A stretch of 60,326 bases of DNA from Frankia sp. R82 (lineage in GTDB: Bacteria > Actinomycetota > Actinomycetes > Frankiales > Frankiaceae). How positions within the stretch are numbered: position 1 is the first letter of the stretch; each line of letters starts with the position of its first letter. Made by a program: the position numbers and the translations under genes. The DNA is taken from the NCBI RefSeq assembly GCF_023716925.1, contig NZ_JAMQQG010000214.1, forward strand, positions 1-60,326. Reading direction: 5' to 3'. Of the stretch, positions 60,172 to 60,326 are shown in pieces. The notes under the pieces were generated by a model that saw only the letters and a list, made by a program, of their open reading frames with translations, had not been told where the DNA came from and ran no database searches.

Positions 60172-60326
60172 ATGCCAAACATTCGGTTCACGATCTCGAC
60201 GGCTCCGGACGTCCAGGCCGCGATCAGAGTGCATGCCGAGGCGGCCGGTATGGATGTGTCCGCCTACATGATCGCGGCGGCCGTCGCGCAGATGGCGCGC
60301 GACGATGCCGCCACGGCGACCTTCGC
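60172..60326 (+). CDS. Putative antitoxin / ribbon-helix-helix-like protein, 3' end cut
   Basis: The visible 51 codons read MPNIRFTISTAPDVQAAIRVHAEAAG, then MDVSAYMIAAAVAQMARDDA. The N-terminal strand and two helices look like an RHH DNA-binding antitoxin (CopG/MazE-like by eye). TACGAT 6 bases before ATG suggests leaderless start. A toxin gene would be expected just beyond the window. Confidence 0.55.
   Translation, partial: MPNIRFTISTAPDVQAAIRVHAEAAGMDVSAYMIAAAVAQMARDDAATATF

Overview
The window is very GC-rich actinobacterial chromosome. Genes are dense and often overlap by ATGA, GTGA or TTGA. Many start codons sit 6-7 nt after a TAnnnT -10 hexamer, which implies leaderless mRNAs, and F420/flavin oxidoreductases, MmyB-type XRE regulators, ECF42 sigma factors and a small HhH-GPD protein are present. 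A Frankia-like soil actinomycete is my inference. No rRNA, tRNA, CRISPR array, phage genes or intact transposase/integrase was seen.

Layout. (1) 0.3-11.6 kb: divergent regulator/enzyme pairs (FMO/TetR, PadR/SDR, GlxA/epimerase, SnoaL/MerR, XRE/dienelactone hydrolase fusion), with two frameshifted genes (exonuclease III and a phytanoyl-CoA dioxygenase-like gene). (2) 11.6-34.5 kb: more such pairs (MarR/LLM oxidoreductase, hydrolase/MarR, AraC/NmrA-like, AraC/saccharopine-dehydrogenase-like, TetR/hydrolase), two NarL-type two-component systems and many gene scraps. (3) 34.7-45.8 kb: the only intact HhH-GPD gene, a truncated PIN toxin, HicBA, tautomerase/TetR, SDR/LysR, a third two-component system, a carbon-nitrogen hydrolase and a quinone-reductase operon behind a SoxR-like promoter. 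(4) 46-60.3 kb: two ECF42 sigma/DGPF modules, an MFS efflux/SDR/TetR unit, AraC/SDR, SDR/XRE, O-methyltransferase/LysR, and the start of an antitoxin-like gene cut by the window end.

The most striking feature is a repeat family of about 125 bp. Ten orphan copies of the 5' end of the HhH-GPD gene (its -10 box, start codon and about 30 codons) lie between genes, all on the + strand like the one complete gene at 34682-35257. Seven copies leave the gene at the same place and continue into the same non-genic tail (consensus GTCGGACAAACAAGGAAC). Internal and C-terminal scraps of the same gene, and scraps of an NYN-domain gene that apparently lay upstream of it, are also scattered, one of them fused to the C-terminus of what looks like a serine recombinase. 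I interpret this as the trace of repeated integration or recombination at one site inside the HhH-GPD gene, with regulator/oxidoreductase cargo between the sites. That mechanism is inference; the repeats, their shared orientation and shared breakpoint are visible directly.

Functionally most intact genes look like small, locally controlled redox and detoxification units: one regulator, one palindromic operator, one enzyme. They appear independent rather than parts of one pathway.
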